NCBI GenBank assembly: GCA_963784615.1
Contig: CAWASG010000002.1
Location: forward strand, 248,001 to 312,000
Length of the DNA: 64,000 nt
Source: UBA11403 sp963784615
GTDB lineage: Bacteria; Pseudomonadota; Gammaproteobacteria; Legionellales; Legionellaceae
Direction: 5' to 3'
Part shown: one piece after another, positions 9,220 to 18,836 of the stretch
Position numbering within the stretch: the first letter of the stretch is position 1
How the letters are laid out: each line of letters opens with the position of its first letter
Notes under the pieces: generated by a model
The model's input: only the letters and a program-made list of their open reading frames with translations
Told to the model about the DNA's origin: nothing
The model's database searches: none
Program-made: the position numbers and the translations under genes

Positions 9220-10476
9220 ATGTTGGAATTTCTCAATAGGTTAAGCGGAATGATCGTGGGTGGGGTGTTGTATCCGCTCAAATCGCTGTTGATTAATGTT
9301 TTGATTGCCGCTGCGGGCGTGGTTTTAGCTCCATTTGCATGGGCGGCGGTGCCTTTTTTGGTCTTTTCAGGTATATATGCTGATATGAGGGGCGATATTT
9401 TATGGACTTTAATATTCGCCATACCATTCGGCATACTTGGTGCAGTGGGCGGGATATTGTTGTTTCCGTTTTTTGCCGTTGGAGCGGCGGCTTTCCATGC
9501 GGCGATTGCCATTTTCGACTTATTTCGTAACTTCTTTAATGGCTTGGAGGAGGGTATTGAGGAAGGCTTATTCAATCATGTGTTGAGTGAAGGCTTGTTG
9601 GGTTTATGGCGCTTTTCTACGGTTGCCGAGCACCTTGGTCAAGAGTTTGGTTTTGCACAAGAGAATTCTGCGTATGCAGGCGCTCCACCGCTACCTCCTT
9701 TTGCAATTGATACACACCATGGTGCCGAATCGCGTGTCCATGGGAGTTCTCGTGCAGAGCTGAACGGCTCCTATACCGCGCCAGAAGATTCTTCACTCTT
9801 GACAGCAGACGAACTGACCCAGGCTGGAACAATCGTTGGGCTCACTGTTGTTTTAGAACGGTATAATGGTTTGTTGATGGAGTTGCAGTCTTTAGACAGT
9901 GCAATTGCTGCAAGAGAACCAGGCAAACCTCTTGATGAGACTTTTATTTTGGACAAGCTGACCGGGATGGAAATCGACAACCCTTCACTGCTTGTAAAAC
10001 AATATTATGACGCTGGACAATGGAAGGTGGTCCCTTTGAGTACCTATATTATTGATAGAGCTCATCTAGAGTGCTGGTTAATATCACATAACTCTCATCC
10101 GTTAACAAGGGACCCAATTATTGATAACCTGTTGCAGAGTCCTAGCGCGCATGTTGGTCGTCCGACACGATATCGTATCCTTGAATATCGCACCATCGCG
10201 AATGCACAAGAGTTGGTGGAGGCGGCGAGTACGATCCGCGCCGGAATAAATCCGGCGTATACGGATACTTTCTCCGCAGCTGAGCCTGGTGATAGACCTG
10301 TTTCATTCCCTAGATCCTCGAATTCTGCATTTACTTTGTTTGGTCGACCTATTGAGATCGTCTGGGATGTCAGTGAAGTGAATCGAGGGGTCATGGGTGG
10401 GCTGGAAAATCATTTCCCATTGTCTGATGATAGCGATTCAGAAAATCACCCTCCTGTTTATCCTGGAAGGTCTTAG
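9220..10476 (+). CDS. Membrane protein with U-box-like C-terminal segment, paralog 3
   Basis: Third copy, 418 residues. The N-terminus MLEFLNRLSGMIVGGVLYPL is almost identical to paralog 1, so these two are the closest pair. Membrane segments lie at about 23-50 and 60-98. The U-box-like part at 254-300 reads NPSLLVKQYYDAGQWKVVPL, STYIIDRAHLECWLISHNSH and PLTRDPI. An acidic Ser/Asp/His tail ends the protein. The start at 9220 is chosen because AAGGTGG lies just upstream. A TTG 18 bases earlier is less likely. All three share membrane anchor, helical linker, U-box-like segment and a YxIxxYxT..A.ELVEAA module. Confidence 0.75.
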   Translation: MLEFLNRLSGMIVGGVLYPLKSLLINVLIAAAGVVLAPFAWAAVPFLVFSGIYADMRGDILWTLIFAIPFGILGAVGGILLFPFFAVGAAAFHAAIAIFDLFRNFFNGLEEGIEEGLFNHVLSEGLLGLWRFSTVAEHLGQEFGFAQENSAYAGAPPLPPFAIDTHHGAESRVHGSSRAELNGSYTAPEDSSLLTADELTQAGTIVGLTVVLERYNGLLMELQSLDSAIAAREPGKPLDETFILDKLTGMEIDNPSLLVKQYYDAGQWKVVPLSTYIIDRAHLECWLISHNSHPLTRDPIIDNLLQSPSAHVGRPTRYRILEYRTIANAQELVEAASTIRAGINPAYTDTFSAAEPGDRPVSFPRSSNSAFTLFGRPIEIVWDVSEVNRGVMGGLENHFPLSDDSDSENHPPVYPGRS

Positions 10477-10547
10477 AGAATCGGCAGACTGGTAGTTAGG
10501 CTAAACTATGTTATCTTAAGCCACTCACACACTTGCGTACTATATTA

Positions 10548-10594
10548 TTTGGACAAAGCTTCATGCGGCCCATTTGCATGCGGCTTTGTCCAAA
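10548..10594. repeat. Variable-stem hairpin, copy 2
   Basis: TTTGGACAAAGC..CATGC pairs with GCATG..GCTTTGTCCAAA around a 9-base loop ending in TTT. A two-base internal mismatch interrupts the stem. It lies 51 bases upstream of the smc start. Confidence 0.7.
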
Positions 10595-10645
10595 AGCGTA
10601 ATCTGCGTTACAATTTCGACTTTCTTGCCGACCCTGGGCTATTTC

Positions 10646-13600
10646 ATGCAATTAAAGCAGCTAAAACTCTCTGGTTTTAAGTCGTTTGTCGACCCAACGG
10701 TTGTGCCGTTTTCGAGCCAGCTGGTCGCAGTGGTTGGGCCTAATGGGTGCGGAAAATCCAATATTATTGACGCTGTCCGCTGGGTGATGGGTGAGGGCTC
10801 TGCGAAGACCTTGCGTGGGGAGTCCATGGCGGATGTGATTTTTAATGGATCATCTGACCGTAAACCCATCGGACAGGCATCAGTCGAATTAGTCTTTGAT
10901 AACAGTCTAGGGCGCTTTTCCGGCCAATATGCCAGTTATCAGGAAATGTCGATTAAACGTTTGGTGACGCGGGATGGTGATTCGTTTTATTTTTTGAATG
11001 GCTCTCGATGTCGTCGCCGAGATATTACTGATTTGTTTCTAGGTACCGGCGCCGGTACGCGCGGTTACTCCATTATTGGCCAAAACACGATTTCGCAACT
11101 GGTTGAGGCAAAGCCTGAAGAGTTGCGCGCTTATATGGAAGAAGCCGCCGGGGTTTCCAAATATAAAGAACGTCGTCGTGAAACTGTGCAACGGATTCAG
11201 CAGACGCGCGATAATCTTGAGCGTGTGAGCGATATTTGCAACGAACTTGGGACACAGCTGAGTCGCTTGGAGCGCCAGGCCAAAGCTGCAGAACGATATA
11301 AAGCGTTAAAACAGGAAGAACGCCAATGCAAAAGCGATATATTGGCGTTGAAGTGGTGTGGATTGACGCGTGAACAAGAGCAAGTGCGCCGTGAATTAAA
11401 TCAGTTGTTGGTCACGCATGAGGAACATCAAGCGCAACTTGCCAGTGCCGCCAAAACAGCTGCGCTTTTAGACAATCAAGTTGCAGAGACGCAAGAGATC
11501 TTTCAAACCATTCAGACGCAGTACTATCAAGTCGGTAATGACGTCGCTCGCCTTCAGGAAGCACAGCAACAACAACTGCGTGAAAAGCAACAAGTTGAAG
11601 CGGACAGTCTGCAAATTAAGGCCGATCTGCAACTGGCCGAGTCGCAGTTGCAGCAGGATAGTGCATCTTATCGGCTCGCTCAAGATGAATGGGCCGTGTT
11701 ATTACAACGAGCAGAAACATTAAAGACTACATTTGAGCAATACACGCAAGTGCTGCAAGAACAACAGCAGCAGGCAGCGCTTTTGAATCATAAAAAACAA
11801 GACGTGCAAACGCTGCTGAATCAATCTCAACGTGACACCCAGGTTGAAACATTGAATAAGCAGCACCTTGAGCGTCGTTATCAAGAAACGTTATTACGAC
11901 TTGAAAAAATACAAAGCGAACGCGCTCAGTGTGATGTTTTGGGTGGCCATGAAATTTTGGACGAGTTACGACAGCAACAAGCGATCGCCGGCGAAGCTTT
12001 TCAACAGGCAGCTGAGCAACAGGCTCGCCTGGTACAGCAAGGTCAGGCGATCGGTGAACAAATTCGAGAGGTTGAACGTCAATTAAGAACCGCGCAGGAT
12101 AAAGCACAATCGAAAAAAGTGGAACATGCCGCGCTACAAGCTAGCATTCAAGCCTCACTCAAAGGCATGCCACGCGTCTCTGCTGAAGTGGAATTAAACA
12201 GCAAGCGCCTGGTGGAGCTGATTCAAGTTGAAGAACGATGGCGCTCGGCTTGCGAGTGGGTGCTTGGTGATTCATTGCATGCGATGACATTGGAATCGCT
12301 CGATACCCTTTTGCCATCATTGCCATCCTTGCAAGGTCAGTCGATGGTATGGGTGACGCCAACGTCAACTGAGAACATGACCTACGATTTCCCGCGGTTA
12401 TCCGATAAAGTTAAAGGATACAAGCCCGCATGGATTTACCCATTACACAATGTATTGTTGGCTGAGAACCTGGAGGAAGCGCAGGCACAGCTGCCAATGT
12501 TGAACGTCGATCAATCGGTGATGACGGCAGATGGCTATTGGTTTGGTTCCGGTTGGTTACGTGTTGCTGATTTTAAAGCAGAGGATGAGTCGAGTTTGTT
12601 GTTACGTCAACAGGCACTGCTCAAATTACAAGAAGCTCTGATGGTTGCCGAGCAGCACGTTGAGGCATTACAGCAAGACAGAGATAAGCATTATGCGTTG
12701 CGAACGGAAAATGAAAGCGAACAGCACAGTGCAAAATTGTTATGGACTGAGTGTCAGCAAGTACAGCAAGAGGCAAATGCCCAATATCATCAGCGACAGC
12801 ATGCGCTCGAACAGGCATCACTGCAAGCGAATCGGTTACAGCGCGAACATGATGAATTACACCCACTTTTGGAAGACCTGGCTGCTGAACGGATTCGTAT
12901 TGATGAGGCATTGATGTTAGCGAGCCAGCGGACGCAGGAGTATGAACAACAGCTTGAGGCTTTGCTGGTGGACAAAACAGCATGGGATGATACCTTGAAT
13001 GTCAGTCGCCTGCACGTTGACGATGCACGAGCAACGCTTCATCAAACTGAACTGCAGTGTAACCGGGAGCAATTGAAGGCTCAACAACTAAGCGAAACCA
13101 TGCTGCGTGAACAAGCGCGAATTGATAAACAGAAAGAGCGATTAGAGGCATTGCAACAACGGTTACAAAAGCTGGATACGCCTGATGATGCAGCTACAAT
13201 CCTCATTATGCAGTCCATTGAGAAACATCAATGCCTTGAGAGCGAGTTAAATCAAGCGCGCCAACACGTAGAGGCATTACAAACTCAGCTGCGAGAAGTG
13301 AATCAGTCCAAACAGTCTTTGGCGCAACAAGACAGCGCGCTGCAAGAGAGAATCGTTAAACTGCAATTGGGGGAGCAATCGTTGATAACCCGTATCGACG
13401 CGGTGCTTGAGTTGGTGACAGAGCTGGACATGAATACCCCCTTAATTCTTGAACAATGGTCTTTGGACATGACGGTTGACAGTCGAGAGTCGCAACTCGT
13501 TGAGATTGCTGATAAAATCAAACGATTGGGTGCCATTAACCTCATGGCGATCGACGAATATGAAACCAGCCTGGTTCGAAAAACGCACTTGGATGATCAG

Positions 13601-14128
13601 TCGCGCGATCTCAATGAAGCATTGGCAACATTGGAAAGCGCGATTGCGAAAATGGATGAGGAAACGCGATCGCGGCTTCAAGAAACGTTTACGCAAGTGA
13701 ATACATTATTTCAGGCGCTTTTTCCTCGACTTTTTGGCGGAGGTCATGCACGATTACAGTTAACCTGTGATAATCTGTTAGAAGCTGGAATCGTTGTCAT
13801 GGCTCAGCCACCTGGAAAGCGCAATAGCAGTATCCATTTGTTATCCGGTGGAGAAAAAGCGATGACCGCGGTGGCATTGGTTTTTGCGATTTTCCAATTG
13901 AATCCGTCGCCTTTTTGTATGCTGGATGAAGTAGATGCCCCCCTTGATGACTTGAATGTTGGGCGATTTTGTGATTTGGTTAAAGAAATGTCTCAGACCG
14001 TACAATTCCTTTTGATTACGCATAATAAAGTAACGATGGAATTGGCTGAACATTTAATAGGCGTGACCATGCGTGAGCCAGGTGTTTCACGTATCGTCGC
14101 AGTGGATGTAGCAATGGCATTAACTTAG
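10646..14128 (+). CDS. smc: Chromosome segregation protein SMC
   Basis: Homodimeric SMC ATPase that compacts and segregates the chromosome in the cytoplasm. 1160 residues, the normal size. Walker A GPNGCGKSN lies at 31-39, followed by two long Gln/Glu-rich coiled coils (about 170-500 and 660-1000) around a hinge near 505-650. The signature LSGGEKAM is near 1065 and Walker B FCMLDEVDAPLDDLN near 1090. The start at 10646 (MQLKQLKLSGFKSF) is where homologs begin; upstream in-frame sequence reads back into the hairpin repeat. It is followed by zipA, as in other gammaproteobacteria. scpA and scpB are not in the window. Confidence 0.95.
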   Translation: MQLKQLKLSGFKSFVDPTVVPFSSQLVAVVGPNGCGKSNIIDAVRWVMGEGSAKTLRGESMADVIFNGSSDRKPIGQASVELVFDNSLGRFSGQYASYQEMSIKRLVTRDGDSFYFLNGSRCRRRDITDLFLGTGAGTRGYSIIGQNTISQLVEAKPEELRAYMEEAAGVSKYKERRRETVQRIQQTRDNLERVSDICNELGTQLSRLERQAKAAERYKALKQEERQCKSDILALKWCGLTREQEQVRRELNQLLVTHEEHQAQLASAAKTAALLDNQVAETQEIFQTIQTQYYQVGNDVARLQEAQQQQLREKQQVEADSLQIKADLQLAESQLQQDSASYRLAQDEWAVLLQRAETLKTTFEQYTQVLQEQQQQAALLNHKKQDVQTLLNQSQRDTQVETLNKQHLERRYQETLLRLEKIQSERAQCDVLGGHEILDELRQQQAIAGEAFQQAAEQQARLVQQGQAIGEQIREVERQLRTAQDKAQSKKVEHAALQASIQASLKGMPRVSAEVELNSKRLVELIQVEERWRSACEWVLGDSLHAMTLESLDTLLPSLPSLQGQSMVWVTPTSTENMTYDFPRLSDKVKGYKPAWIYPLHNVLLAENLEEAQAQLPMLNVDQSVMTADGYWFGSGWLRVADFKAEDESSLLLRQQALLKLQEALMVAEQHVEALQQDRDKHYALRTENESEQHSAKLLWTECQQVQQEANAQYHQRQHALEQASLQANRLQREHDELHPLLEDLAAERIRIDEALMLASQRTQEYEQQLEALLVDKTAWDDTLNVSRLHVDDARATLHQTELQCNREQLKAQQLSETMLREQARIDKQKERLEALQQRLQKLDTPDDAATILIMQSIEKHQCLESELNQARQHVEALQTQLREVNQSKQSLAQQDSALQERIVKLQLGEQSLITRIDAVLELVTELDMNTPLILEQWSLDMTVDSRESQLVEIADKIKRLGAINLMAIDEYETSLVRKTHLDDQSRDLNEALATLESAIAKMDEETRSRLQETFTQVNTLFQALFPRLFGGGHARLQLTCDNLLEAGIVVMAQPPGKRNSSIHLLSGGEKAMTAVALVFAIFQLNPSPFCMLDEVDAPLDDLNVGRFCDLVKEMSQTVQFLLITHNKVTMELAEHLIGVTMREPGVSRIVAVDVAMALT

Positions 14129-14146
14129 GGTCTGTCGATAGCCCCT
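14127..14146. repeat. Imperfect palindrome AGGGTCTGTCGATAGCCCCT, copy 1
   Basis: A 20-base near-palindrome centred on CTGTCGAYAG overlaps the smc stop codon. A second copy with one base difference is at 52424-52443, next to the start of the O-antigen ligase gene. The function is unknown. Confidence 0.5.
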
Positions 14147-14161
14147 GGTTGGGAGTGAATT

Positions 14162-14869
14162 ATGTTGGGAAATTGGAGTATGATGCTTAATGTCTTGTTA
14201 CTCGCAGGCGTTATAATTGCGATCGGGCGTATGATTAAATCGAAGCGTGAGATTCTTCGTTCGAACTATTCACAACCGCTGGTAGGGCAGCAGCAAGATG
14301 ATGCTCAATACGATGATATTATCGCAGTGCGTAAAGTGAGCCGTGAAGAGTCGATGGATGCTCCCACAATATCGTCGGTGCCAAGGCCCACTCCTGAGAT
14401 AAAAGAGTCGCGTCCAAAAGCACGAGCGACAGAAATGAGTTCATCTTCAGTGATGATGTTTTTGTTAGCCAAAGAAAATCGGCAATTGGCTGGTTACGAG
14501 TTATTGCAAACGTTGCTTTCAGTGGGCTTACGCTTCGGCGAAGGACATTTATTTCACCGTCATCAATATTCAAATGGTCAGGGGCCGGTGTTATGCAGTG
14601 TTGCTGCGGCGACATCAACCGGAATGTTTGATTTGCAAAATATTGGAGCATTTAGCGTGCGTGGGCTTTGCATCTTTATGGAAGCGTCAGGCAGCGCTGC
14701 CATTGACGAAGAGCGATTTTCAATTATGCTAGAAACAGCTCGGCAATTAAACGAAGATTTAGACACTTACTTGTTAGATGATAATCGCCAACCCTTAACT
14801 GAGGCGAGCTTAAAACGTTATCATCAGAAACTTAATATTGATGTTTTGAACGATGTGGAGCTGGTCTGA
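14162..14869 (+). CDS. zipA: Cell division protein ZipA
   Basis: Inner-membrane anchor that tethers FtsZ filaments. One N-terminal membrane helix (about 6-22, MMLNVLLLAGVIIAIG) leads into a basic stretch KSKREILRSN, a short variable linker (about 35-90) and the C-terminal FtsZ-binding domain (about 95-225). The domain shows MMFLLAKENRQLAGYELLQT, GLRFGEGHLFHRH, and FSVRGLCIFMEASG. 235 residues is short because the Pro/Gln linker of enteric ZipA is reduced. GGAG precedes the ATG. Only 5 bases separate it from murF, so it joins smc to the division cluster. Confidence 0.9.
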   Translation: MLGNWSMMLNVLLLAGVIIAIGRMIKSKREILRSNYSQPLVGQQQDDAQYDDIIAVRKVSREESMDAPTISSVPRPTPEIKESRPKARATEMSSSSVMMFLLAKENRQLAGYELLQTLLSVGLRFGEGHLFHRHQYSNGQGPVLCSVAAATSTGMFDLQNIGAFSVRGLCIFMEASGSAAIDEERFSIMLETARQLNEDLDTYLLDDNRQPLTEASLKRYHQKLNIDVLNDVELV

Positions 14870-14874
14870 TTACT

Positions 14875-16230
14875 ATGATGACACTCGCGAATTTAATACA
14901 GCTTTTTGATGAGCCATTGAGGCCGGAATTATTATCGGCTGATCGCTTGATCGCCGGCGTTTGCATCGACAGTCGCCAAGTGAAGCCGGGACAGGTATTT
15001 GTGGCCATTCAAGGGGACACATTTGACGGTCATGATTATATTCTTCAGGCGGTGAATCAGGGTGCAATCGCCGTTATTTGCTCTCGAATGATATCCGGGA
15101 TTAACATACCGCAATGGATCGTTCCTGATACCACCATGGCTTTGGCTGCAATAGCAACGTTTTATCGGCAGCAACATACATGCGCAGTCATTGCCTTGAC
15201 GGGTAGTAATGGCAAAACCACGGTGAAGGAAATGATAGCCGCAATTCTTCCGCAACCCGCATTTGCAACCAGGGGAAATTTTAATAATCATATTGGTGTG
15301 CCATTGAGTGTATTGGCACTGCAACCTGAGCATCGTTATGCGGTATTTGAGCTTGGGGCGAATCATGCGGGTGAAATTGCGCATACGGTGGCTATTGTTA
15401 AACCGCTAGTGACCCTGGTAAATAATATCGCCCCAGCCCATCTTGAAGGGTTTGGATCAATAGAGGGTGTCGCCGAGGCGAAGGGTGAAATACATCAGGG
15501 CTTAATTGCCGGGGGAACGGCTGTTATCAATGATGACGATGCGTTTGCGCAATTTTGGGATTCATCACTCGTTGGCAAAACAACGTTGCATTTTTCATTG
15601 GATAAGCCTGCTGATGTCCATGCAGACTCCGTGACCTTCAATCCACAAGGGTGCCCTTGTTTTCGTCTGATTACGCCCCAGGGCGCTGCATGGGTCGAGC
15701 TAAGGGTTCCGGGGATACATAATGTGCGCAATGCATTGGCTGCAGCTGCTTGTACAACAGCGCTAAACATTGACTTGCCTGATATTGTCGCAGGATTGAC
15801 TGCATTTGGCGGTGTTTCCGGGCGAATGACTTACCGGTCTGGTAAAAACAATGCGTTGGTCATTGATGACACGTATAATGCGAATCTTCGTTCAACGCTC
15901 ACTGCTATTGATGTGCTGGGGCAGCGCACGGGGCGGCGAATCTTTGTCTTTGGTGATATGGGCGAATTGGGCTCAATGAGTCAGCAGCACCATCAAGAAG
16001 TGGGGGAGGCGGCACGCGCTCATGGGATTGATATGCTTTTGACGTGTGGGACGCAAAGCCAATGGACAACGAAGGGCTTTGGTGAACTCGCTCAACATTA
16101 TTCGACCCAGGATAGTCTGATTCAGGATTTATTACCTTTATTGGATGACACTACAACGGTATTGGTTAAAGGGTCTCGGTCAAGTGCCATGGAGTATGTT
16201 GTTCGTCATTTATTAGCTGAAGAAGCATAA
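14875..16230 (+). CDS. murF: UDP-N-acetylmuramoyl-tripeptide--D-alanyl-D-alanine ligase
   Basis: Cytoplasmic Mur ligase adding D-Ala-D-Ala to UDP-MurNAc-tripeptide, the last soluble precursor step. The ATP-binding loop reads LTGSNGKTTVKEMIAAIL (about 107-125). GNFNNHIGVPLSVLAL and ELGANHAGEIAHT follow, and the C-terminal domain has IDDTYNANLRST, typical of MurF. 451 residues. The start is ATGATG at 14875, so 14878 is equally possible. murE, ftsI, ftsL and mraW, which normally precede it, are absent, and zipA stands there instead. Confidence 0.96.
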   Translation: MMTLANLIQLFDEPLRPELLSADRLIAGVCIDSRQVKPGQVFVAIQGDTFDGHDYILQAVNQGAIAVICSRMISGINIPQWIVPDTTMALAAIATFYRQQHTCAVIALTGSNGKTTVKEMIAAILPQPAFATRGNFNNHIGVPLSVLALQPEHRYAVFELGANHAGEIAHTVAIVKPLVTLVNNIAPAHLEGFGSIEGVAEAKGEIHQGLIAGGTAVINDDDAFAQFWDSSLVGKTTLHFSLDKPADVHADSVTFNPQGCPCFRLITPQGAAWVELRVPGIHNVRNALAAAACTTALNIDLPDIVAGLTAFGGVSGRMTYRSGKNNALVIDDTYNANLRSTLTAIDVLGQRTGRRIFVFGDMGELGSMSQQHHQEVGEAARAHGIDMLLTCGTQSQWTTKGFGELAQHYSTQDSLIQDLLPLLDDTTTVLVKGSRSSAMEYVVRHLLAEEA

Positions 16231-16380
16231 GGGAATTAATCGGATGTAGGTTGGGGCGTAGGTTGGGTTGAGGCTGGTAAGCCGAAGCCCAACAAAACCA
16301 TCCATGTTGGGCTTCGGCTTACCAGCCTCAACCCAACCTACGCACCAACCTAAACACCAACCTACGTCCGATTAATATCC
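16231..16380. repeat. GTAGGTTGGG palindrome, copy A1 (full-length long form)
   Basis: The most complete copy. GGGAATTAATCGGA at the left end is mirrored by TCCGATTAATATCC at the right. Inside, GTAGGTTGGGTTGAGGCTGG and its complement face each other around the loop AAAACCATCCA. Extra CGTAGGTTGG-like units flank the core. It fills the murF-mraY spacer. Confidence 0.85.
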
Positions 16381-16403
16381 TTAAGAAAAAGGGGGAATAA
16401 CAT

Positions 16404-17489
16404 ATGCTTTATTGGATCACACAACTCATACAAGAGCAGTATCATGGATTTAGGGTATTTCAATATATTACGTTTCGCTCGATTTTAGCGGCACTGACCG
16501 CATTGATCGTCGGGCTTTTTTTTGGTCCGGCGATGATTAATTGGCTCAAGAAATTACAGATCGGGCAGGTCGTTCGCGATGATGGCCCGCAGAGTCATCT
16601 CTCTAAAGCCGGGACACCAACGATGGGTGGTGTTTTAATTGTATTTGCAGTCCTGGTGAGTTGTTTGCTTTGGGGCGATTTGCGGCAGGCGAGCCTCTGG
16701 TTAGTGATGTTGGTGATGCTGGGATTTGGCATCGTCGGCTGGGTAGATGATTATCGCAAGTTGGTTTTGAAAAACAGCAAGGGACTACCCTCTCGATGGA
16801 AGTTTTTTTGGCAATCGGTCATCGCTTTGCTTGCAGTGGGATATTTATATGTGAATACCAGCGCGCCTATTAATACGCAGCTTACCGTGCCTTTTTTAAA
16901 ATCTTACGCTATAGATTTGGGCTTGTTTTTTCCTGTTTTAGCTTATTTTGTCATCGTAGGATCCAGTAATGCCGTCAATTTGACCGATGGCTTGGACGGC
17001 CTCGCGACTATGCCCATTGTTATGGTCACGGGAGCGCTAGGCGTTTTTGCTTACGCATCAAGTAACGCAGTTTATGCACACTACCTGTCGATCCCCTATG
17101 TTCCCAATACAGGGGAATTGACGATTTTCTGTTCTGCCATTGTGGGCGCGGGCCTTGGGTTTCTTTGGTACAACAGTTATCCCGCTCAGGTGTTTATGGG
17201 GGACGTTGGATCATTGGCTCTGGGCGCCTCGATTGGTATCGTTGCGATTGTTGTGCGTCAGGAGTTAGTTTTGTTGATTATGGGAGGGCTTTTTGTGATT
17301 GAAACCCTTTCCGTTGTGTTGCAAGTAGGTTATTTTAAATATAGCGGAGGCAAACGATTGTTTCGTATGGCGCCGTTACATCACCATTTTGAATTGAAAG
17401 GTTGGAGTGAGCCTAAAGTGGTCGTGCGTTTTTGGATTATTACGGTTATTTTCGTATTGTGCGGTTTAGCGACGTTGAAGCTTCGTTAG
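16404..17489 (+). CDS. mraY: Phospho-N-acetylmuramoyl-pentapeptide-transferase
   Basis: Ten-helix inner-membrane enzyme that loads UDP-MurNAc-pentapeptide onto undecaprenyl phosphate, making lipid I. 361 residues, standard. Hallmarks are GTPTMGGVLI near 70, the Asp pair in WVDDYRKLVLKNSKGLP, NLTDGLDGLATMP near 195, GDVGSLALGA, and MAPLHHHFELKGWSE near 325. GGGGG lies upstream of the ATG. The gene is separated from murF by a 173-base repeat but remains codirectional. Confidence 0.97.
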   Translation: MLYWITQLIQEQYHGFRVFQYITFRSILAALTALIVGLFFGPAMINWLKKLQIGQVVRDDGPQSHLSKAGTPTMGGVLIVFAVLVSCLLWGDLRQASLWLVMLVMLGFGIVGWVDDYRKLVLKNSKGLPSRWKFFWQSVIALLAVGYLYVNTSAPINTQLTVPFLKSYAIDLGLFFPVLAYFVIVGSSNAVNLTDGLDGLATMPIVMVTGALGVFAYASSNAVYAHYLSIPYVPNTGELTIFCSAIVGAGLGFLWYNSYPAQVFMGDVGSLALGASIGIVAIVVRQELVLLIMGGLFVIETLSVVLQVGYFKYSGGKRLFRMAPLHHHFELKGWSEPKVVVRFWIITVIFVLCGLATLKLR

Positions 17490-17498
17490 GAAAAAATC

Positions 17499-18836
17499 AT
17501 GACTGACGCCTTATATACAGTAGTCGCAGGCCTGGGGAAAACGGGACTGTCTATCGCTCGTTATTTACGTCGAAATAACAAGCCTTTTATCGCGTATGAT
17601 ACTCGCGAACATCCCGCTGATTTAGATGCGTTTTTGACTGAATTTCCTGACGTTGATGTGTACTTGAAAGATGTCCCTGATGGTGTCTTGTCCATGCTGT
17701 CAGAAATCATCAGCAGTCCGGGGGTGTCATTGGACGCACCATTGATGCAGATGGCCCGGGACAACAGCATCCCAATATACGGCGATATTGAGTGCCTCGC
17801 CCGTGAAATCTCTGCGCCAGTTATTGCAATCACCGGAACAAACGGCAAGTCAACGGTCACAACGCTCGTGGGGGATATGGCGAAAGCCGCAGGCATGAAT
17901 GTGGCTGTTGCAGGCAATATAGGTACCCCAGTTCTGGATTTATTAGATAATGGTATTCAATACGATTTATGGGTTTTGGAGTTATCCAGTTTTCAGTTAG
18001 ATTTAACCCATTCTTTAGCGCCCGTTGCGGCAACGATACTCAATATTTCAGCCGATCATCTTGACCGCCATCAAACGATCCAGTTGTATATCGCCGCCAA
18101 ACAGCGAGTGTATCATCAAGCAACAACATTGATTTATAATCGAAATGACGAGCAAACCAAACCGGATGAGCACATCCATCAAGAGTCTAGTTTTGGTTTG
18201 GATAGTCCGGTGGATGGTCAGTGGGGTGTTCGCACTGATGGCGGTGGTTTTTATTTAGCCTATGGCGCTAAAATTCTCATGTCTGTAGAGGATATGAAAG
18301 TAAAGGGCTGTCACAATTGGTCGAATGCATTGGCCGCATGTGCGTTAGCCCATACAGTCGGTATTGATTTCGAATCGATGATCGACGTGTTAAAGCATTT
18401 TCAAGGGTTGCCGCACCGCGCTCAATGGGTCCGAACCTTGGACGGCGTGGATTGGATTAATGATTCAAAGGGTACGAATATTGGTGCAACATGTTCAGCA
18501 ATCTCGGGAATCGGAGGCTCTATGCAAGGGAAAATCGTATTGATTGCGGGTGGACAAGGAAAAGGGGCCGATTTTACTGAATTACAAAAACCAATCGCTG
18601 AACACGTGCGCACGCTTGTGTTGATTGGGATAGACGCGGATAAAATGGAGCAGGCATTGCAGTCTGTTGTCCCCGTTGTCAGGGCGTCGTCACTTGAAGA
18701 AGCCGTGCGAGTCGCACATCAACAGGCAAAATCGGGTGATGTTGTAATGTTGTCTCCGGCTTGCGCGAGCCAAGATATGTTTCGAGATTTTAATGATCGC
18801 GGGCAGGTTTTTGTTTCAGCGGTTGGCGCATTGTGA
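17499..18836 (+). CDS. murD: UDP-N-acetylmuramoylalanine--D-glutamate ligase
   Basis: Cytoplasmic Mur ligase adding D-Glu to UDP-MurNAc-L-Ala. GLGKTGLSIARYL opens the UMP-binding domain, ITGTNGKSTVTTLVGDM is the P-loop (about 109-126), WVLELSSFQLD and NISADHLDRH mark the central domain, and NDSKGTNIGAT the C-terminal one. 445 residues. It lies 9 bases after mraY and overlaps ftsW by 4 bases, indicating translational coupling. Confidence 0.97.
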   Translation: MTDALYTVVAGLGKTGLSIARYLRRNNKPFIAYDTREHPADLDAFLTEFPDVDVYLKDVPDGVLSMLSEIISSPGVSLDAPLMQMARDNSIPIYGDIECLAREISAPVIAITGTNGKSTVTTLVGDMAKAAGMNVAVAGNIGTPVLDLLDNGIQYDLWVLELSSFQLDLTHSLAPVAATILNISADHLDRHQTIQLYIAAKQRVYHQATTLIYNRNDEQTKPDEHIHQESSFGLDSPVDGQWGVRTDGGGFYLAYGAKILMSVEDMKVKGCHNWSNALAACALAHTVGIDFESMIDVLKHFQGLPHRAQWVRTLDGVDWINDSKGTNIGATCSAISGIGGSMQGKIVLIAGGQGKGADFTELQKPIAEHVRTLVLIGIDADKMEQALQSVVPVVRASSLEEAVRVAHQQAKSGDVVMLSPACASQDMFRDFNDRGQVFVSAVGAL

